Source: Rhodospirillaceae bacterium (GTDB taxonomy: Bacteria; Pseudomonadota; Alphaproteobacteria; Rhodospirillales; Rhodospirillaceae). Taken from it: DNA of 64,000 nt. Location of the stretch: the NCBI GenBank assembly GCA_947476925.1, contig CANJSF010000015.1, positions 1-64,000 on the forward strand, written 5' to 3'. Below are positions 60,685-64,000 of the stretch, in pieces (within the stretch, counting starts at the first letter, position 1; the number at the start of each line of letters is the position of its first letter). The notes under the pieces are model-generated. The model did no database searches. It was given only the letters and a program-made list of their open reading frames with translations, and was not told the DNA's origin. Position numbers and translations under genes: made by a program.

Positions 60685-61203
60685 TTAATAGCCTGCCTTA
60701 GCTTCGATGTCGTTGTCGCGGCCCATGACCAAAATTGTGCGGAAGTACGAGCACACGACCTGGCCGCGTTGGTTCTTCGCTGTGGTTTTAAACTTCACAA
60801 TGCCTTGGCCGGGGCGGCTTTTTGACGGGCGCTTTTCCAAGACCTCAGACTCGGCATAAATGGTGTCGCCCGCAAACACCGGGTTGGGCAGCATGATATC
60901 GGTCCAGCCTAAATTTGCGATGGCCTTTTGGCTCATGTCCGACACGCTCATGCCCGTGACAATCGACACCGTCAGCGTCGATACCACCAGGCGTTGACCA
61001 AACTCGGTGTGCTTGGCGTACTCTGCGTCGTAGTGAATCGGATGCGTGTTATTCGTCAGTAACGTGAACCAGGTGTTGTCGGTCTCGGTAATCGTGCGAC
61101 CTGGACGATGCTCGTACGTTGCGCCTACTTCGAAATCTTCGAAGTAACGGCCGCCGCGTTCCCGATAACGCTTTTCTCCAACCTTGACTGCTTCGGCAAC
61201 CAT
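60685..61203 (-). CDS. MaoC-family enoyl-CoA hydratase
   Basis: This 172-residue single hot-dog protein has the MaoC dehydratase pattern: RYFEDFEVGATYEHRPGRTITETDNTWF, LLTNNTHPIHYDAEYAKHTEFGQRLVVSTL and PVFAGDTIYAESEVLEKR. The hydratase motif, usually DxNPxH, reads NNTHPIH: the catalytic His57 is kept and Asp is Asn, as in the MaoC branch that includes mesaconyl-CoA-type hydratases. It should add water to the enoyl-CoA made by the operon's acyl-CoA dehydrogenase. Confidence 0.87.
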   Translation of the reverse strand: MVAEAVKVGEKRYRERGGRYFEDFEVGATYEHRPGRTITETDNTWFTLLTNNTHPIHYDAEYAKHTEFGQRLVVSTLTVSIVTGMSVSDMSQKAIANLGWTDIMLPNPVFAGDTIYAESEVLEKRPSKSRPGQGIVKFKTTAKNQRGQVVCSYFRTILVMGRDNDIEAKAGY

Positions 61204-61215
61204 CTTCGTCTCCTG

Positions 61216-62076
61216 TTATGTGGGCGCTTTAACTTGCGCGGCGAACGTTTCAGCAATCTCCAGGCGCGTGGCAAACCATACACCCGGCTTGCTCTGTGCA
61301 TGCTCAATAAAGCGACGCAACTGACCAATACGGCCCGGCCGACCAATAATGCGTAAATGAACGCCGACCGACATCATCTTTGGTGTTGTCGCACTTTCGG
61401 CATAGAGCTCGTCGAATGTGTCGCACACATACTTCAGCCATTGGTCAGGCGTGTAGGCAGGTGCCATCCACATCTTCATGTCATTGGTGTCTAGCGCATA
61501 GGGCACGATCACAATGGGCTTGGCTCCGGAGGTGTCCCAAAACGGAACATCGTCCGAATAATCATCCATATGATAGGTGAAGCCCTGCTCTATCAGAAGG
61601 TTTCGCGTGTTGCCTGTAATAAGATAGCGCGCGAGCCAACCCGCTGGCCGCGTGCCGCAGGTTGTTTTGATGCTCGCCACTGCTTTGGATATAAATTCGC
61701 GCTCGGTTGCCTCGTCGAAGCGGTGCTGTGCGGTCCAGCGATAGCCGTGCGCGCAAACTTCATGCCCACCACTCACGATGGCTTTGGCAACTTGCGGGGC
61801 GCGTTCTAAGGCCTGGGCAGCCGCAGTAAACGTTGCTTTGATCTTACTCTGCTCAATAAGCTTGAGCACGCGAGGAGCGGCAGCCTTAATGCCGTATTGA
61901 TAGTTAGTTTCGTTACCGTAATTGCGAATCGGTTTGCCTAGCGCGACTTGGAACTCGTCGACGGGCTCAGGGCCACGATCGCCATCAAGGATGTTCTCCT
62001 CTGCACCCTCTTCGACATTAACAACGAGCGAAACTGCCAAGCGCGCACCGCCCGGCCACGAGAACGAACTCATCAT
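61216..62076 (-). CDS. PuuE-like polysaccharide-deacetylase-fold hydrolase (allantoinase/cyclic imidase type)
   Basis: This 286-residue protein has no signal peptide. SLVVNVEEGAEENILDGD is the PuuE-type first motif, replacing the TFDDG of true deacetylases. EVCAHGYRWTAQHRFDE carries both histidines (HG...H), and GWLARY, FTYHMDDYSDDVPFW and MKMWMAPAY follow. PuuE and bacterial cyclic imide hydrolases open cyclic amides. It is a distant paralogue of the genes at 17114 and 18044 and, unlike them, keeps both His residues. It is in an operon with amidase, CoA ligase, dehydrogenase, hydratase and SDR genes. Confidence 0.84.
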   Translation of the reverse strand: MMSSFSWPGGARLAVSLVVNVEEGAEENILDGDRGPEPVDEFQVALGKPIRNYGNETNYQYGIKAAAPRVLKLIEQSKIKATFTAAAQALERAPQVAKAIVSGGHEVCAHGYRWTAQHRFDEATEREFISKAVASIKTTCGTRPAGWLARYLITGNTRNLLIEQGFTYHMDDYSDDVPFWDTSGAKPIVIVPYALDTNDMKMWMAPAYTPDQWLKYVCDTFDELYAESATTPKMMSVGVHLRIIGRPGRIGQLRRFIEHAQSKPGVWFATRLEIAETFAAQVKAPT

Positions 62077-62082
62077 AAACTC

Positions 62083-62916
62083 CTAGTGATATTCTTCGCC
62101 GCCTGAGACGTTCATAGCCTCGGCGGTAATATAGTCCGCTTGGTCCGAGCACAAAAATGAGCACGCTTTGGCAATATCATCAACCAATCCCGGTCGACCT
62201 AAAGGGATACGCGCGCGCATGTCGGCCAAGTATTGATCGACACTCTTATTTTGCGCTTTGCTCATAAAATCATTCTGCCAAGCACCAAGGCCCGTCGTGA
62301 CGTGGTTGGGGCAAATCGCATTGACGGTAATTTTATGCGCAGCCAATTCCATGGCGGCCGCGCGCGTTAACCCCACCAGACCATGTTTGCTCGCCGAATA
62401 GGCTGCCGCTTGAGCAAAGCCAGACTTTGCCGCCTGGCTGGCAATGTTGATGATGCGTCCGCCGTTTCCCTGTTTGATCATTTGTTTGGCCGCATGTTTG
62501 GTGCCAAAAAAGCAGCCGCGCAAATTCACGCCAAGCACAGCATCCCAATGCTCTTGGGTCATATCGATCAATGGTCCAAATAGATAACCAATGCCAGCGT
62601 TGTTGACCAAGATATCAACACGCCCAAACGACTTAACGGTGAAGTCTACCAGTGCCGCGACGTCTTTTTCCACCAGCACATCGCCCGTAAAACCAGCCGC
62701 GTCACCGCCGGCTGCTTTTATCTCGTCGACAATTTGGTCCAGCTCGGCCTTCTGTCCAACGCCGTGAGAGGGGGCAATGTCGCCTTTCACCACGCCGATA
62801 TCATGGATCACAACTTTGGCGCCGTCGGCGGCAAGACGTTTCGCCATAGCTTCGCCCAGGCCCTTATGGCGGCCCGCGCCAGTGACGATGGCAACTTTGC
62901 CCTTCAAGTTGGACAT
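62083..62916 (-). CDS. SDR family dehydrogenase
   Basis: This 277-residue classical/divergent SDR has TGAGRHKGLG (12-21), NNAG (105-108), Ser160, Tyr173 and Lys177 (YSASK), so it is catalytically complete. The insertion in the glycine motif (GAGRHKGLG) is seen in SDRs resembling 3-oxoacyl reductases and the hydroxyacyl-CoA dehydrogenase domain of multifunctional proteins. I chose ATG at 62916, with GGGGGG upstream; the longer frame from 63096 adds 60 non-homologous residues. As the first gene of the minus-strand operon, it fits a 3-hydroxyacyl oxidation step. Confidence 0.87.
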   Translation of the reverse strand: MSNLKGKVAIVTGAGRHKGLGEAMAKRLAADGAKVVIHDIGVVKGDIAPSHGVGQKAELDQIVDEIKAAGGDAAGFTGDVLVEKDVAALVDFTVKSFGRVDILVNNAGIGYLFGPLIDMTQEHWDAVLGVNLRGCFFGTKHAAKQMIKQGNGGRIINIASQAAKSGFAQAAAYSASKHGLVGLTRAAAMELAAHKITVNAICPNHVTTGLGAWQNDFMSKAQNKSVDQYLADMRARIPLGRPGLVDDIAKACSFLCSDQADYITAEAMNVSGGEEYH

Positions 62917-63054
62917 GATGAGAACCCCCCGCAATCCAATGCCTATCGGATTAGGCTTTGGCTTGGTCCAAATCAACTCCCAATCGGCGCGCGTTCGCTT
63001 TCTTGGTGCCGTGATCTGTTGGACATTTCTGATGCGGTGAATTAAGCCCAGATC

Positions 63055-64000
63055 ATGCCCGAGTCTTCGCCCACGCCAATCCTGTCGCGCTGGCAACTGG
63101 CCGCCTCCAGCGCGTTATCGCCCTTTGCGTTGGTGGTTGTGTCTCCGTTGCTGCCTGAACTCAGGCGTCTTTACACGGCCACCGAGGCCGACGTGCAATA
63201 TGTGCTCTCGGCCTATCTGATTGGGCTTGGGGTAGCGCAGCTGATCCTGGGGGCCCTGTCAGATCGGTACGGTCGGCGGATCGTGTTGTTAATATCGTTG
63301 ATCGTTTTTGCCGTCATGTCGGTGGTTTGCGCCTACGCCCCGACGTTGGAAGTTTTAATTGTTGCGCGATTCTTTCAGGCGTGCGGGGCGGCAGGCAGCG
63401 CCGCCATCTGCCGCGCGAGTGTTCATGATATCCATTCTGGCGATACTGCTGCCTATTACATGTCGTACATCGCCGTCGCGCATTCTATGGCCCACACCCT
63501 GGCACCCATGGCAGGTGGCTACGCTGGAGATGTTATCGGTTTTACCGGCGTCTTCCTCAGCCTTAGCATGTTGGCGCTGGCAATGATGGCGTGGTCGTGG
63601 CGCGCTATGCCTGAAACGCGATTGCGCGTCACCAATGCCTCAGCATTCAGCGCATGGCATCTCCTGACCATGAACGGCAGTTTACTTAAGTCGCCGGTCT
63701 TCGTGTGTTACGCGATGATCTACGGCCTGACGGGTGCGCCTTTTTTTGCATTCCTGGCGGCCGCACCCTCTTATTTTGTCGACCATTTTGGAATCCAGGG
63801 TGCTGCCTTTGGTGCCTATTGGTCATCGATGTCGTTGGCATTTCTAACCGGCGCCATGACTAGCGCTAGGTTGGTCAAGCGCATCGGTCGCTACACGTTG
63901 ATTGGCTGGACCATTTGCGGCGTTGGATTTGTTGGCTTGGGCTGGCCGATTGTTGTCAGCGCGTTTGGTGCGACACCGGTCACCCTTATTGCACCTCTAG
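63055..64000 (+). CDS. MFS transporter, Bcr/CflA type (5' part; continues past the window)
   Basis: The ATG at 63055 opens a frame with no stop to the end of the window, 315 codons. The N-terminus MPESSPTPILSRWQLAASSA leads into a first helix with SPLLPELRRLYTATEADVQYVL, then GALSDRYGRRIVLLISL (motif A) and IVARFFQACGAAGSAAICRA, typical of the Bcr/CflA drug-efflux group of MFS permeases. About nine helices are present. The gene is divergent from the SDR operon with a 138-nt gap. The substrate is unknown. Confidence 0.87.
   Translation, partial: MPESSPTPILSRWQLAASSALSPFALVVVSPLLPELRRLYTATEADVQYVLSAYLIGLGVAQLILGALSDRYGRRIVLLISLIVFAVMSVVCAYAPTLEVLIVARFFQACGAAGSAAICRASVHDIHSGDTAAYYMSYIAVAHSMAHTLAPMAGGYAGDVIGFTGVFLSLSMLALAMMAWSWRAMPETRLRVTNASAFSAWHLLTMNGSLLKSPVFVCYAMIYGLTGAPFFAFLAAAPSYFVDHFGIQGAAFGAYWSSMSLAFLTGAMTSARLVKRIGRYTLIGWTICGVGFVGLGWPIVVSAFGATPVTLIAPL

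Noticed and set aside
62941-62956. Small palindrome GCCTA-N6-TAGGC between the SDR and MFS genes
   Set aside because: Five-base arms only; too weak to call an operator without more copies.
1-64000. Phage, insertion sequence, CRISPR, toxin-antitoxin or restriction system
   Set aside because: No transposase, integrase, Cas, nuclease-methylase or toxin motif was seen, and no direct-repeat array.

Overview
The window looks like chromosome from an alphaproteobacterium, probably a little-studied lineage. The evidence is the gene types (a BTLCP/LapG-like transglutaminase-fold peptidase, a MatB-type malonyl-CoA synthetase, NnrU, DUF423, DUF1761, DUF2332), tight ATGA gene overlaps, and one intergenic palindrome (53401-53465) that resembles a dispersed repeat I know from Rhizobiales-type genomes. 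There is no phage, insertion sequence, CRISPR array or rRNA. No gene-free stretch exceeds about 300 bases, and coding density is very high.

Layout. 1-1600: a rod-like RNA candidate, tRNA-Arg(ACG), a leader with competing hairpins, the BTLCP peptidase and a 64-residue exported peptide carrying a TonB-box-like motif. 1687-11748: acyl-CoA synthetase, ABC exporter, GST, sulfurtransferase, malonyl-CoA synthetase, ferredoxin-reductase-like flavoprotein, a response regulator whose phospho-acceptor Asp is Glu, an HD hydrolase and two small membrane proteins. 11745-16963 (minus): four tandem paralogous two-module VOC-like proteins, a RidA protein and a crotonase. 17114-22368 (minus): two PuuE/imidase-like deacetylase-fold proteins, an isochorismatase-fold amidase, a PEP-mutase/isocitrate-lyase-fold lyase and a LeuCD-type hydratase, closed by a terminator. 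22495-27869 (plus): glutaryl-CoA-dehydrogenase-like enzyme, YciI protein, FAD oxidase, a half-VOC remnant and two double-VOC proteins. 27866-34505 (minus): MFS exporter, GNAT, an exported nitrilase homologue lacking its Cys, a TRAP receptor, a double alpha/beta hydrolase and a bicupin. 34510-40814: inverted repeats, a bactofilin-like membrane protein, methyltransferase, VOC, an amidohydrolase remnant, FAD monooxygenase and an exported SDR. 41009-53400: transporters, a second exported SDR, OsmC, crotonase, TfoX-N, DUF2332, four more VOC proteins, a second TRAP receptor and a kinase-fold protein. 53458-62916 (minus): a paralogous pair of unknown proteins, amidase, CoA ligase, acyl-CoA dehydrogenase, NnrU, an exported double YciI protein, MaoC hydratase, a third PuuE-like protein and an SDR. 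The window ends inside a Bcr/CflA-type MFS gene.

How the genes may work together. The window reads as a catabolic region for small organic acids and amides. Two minus-strand operons each combine a PuuE/cyclic-imide-hydrolase-like ring opener with an amidase and then enzymes for the resulting acid: hydratase plus lyase in one (17114-22368), and CoA ligase, acyl-CoA dehydrogenase, MaoC hydratase and SDR in the other (53458-62916). This suggests degradation of cyclic imides, lactams or N-heterocycles, but that is inference from families and gene order. Two further features stand out. There are twelve VOC-superfamily genes or fragments in 64 kb. An unusual number of normally cytoplasmic enzyme folds (VOC, RidA, SDR, nitrilase, YciI) carry Sec or Tat export signals.
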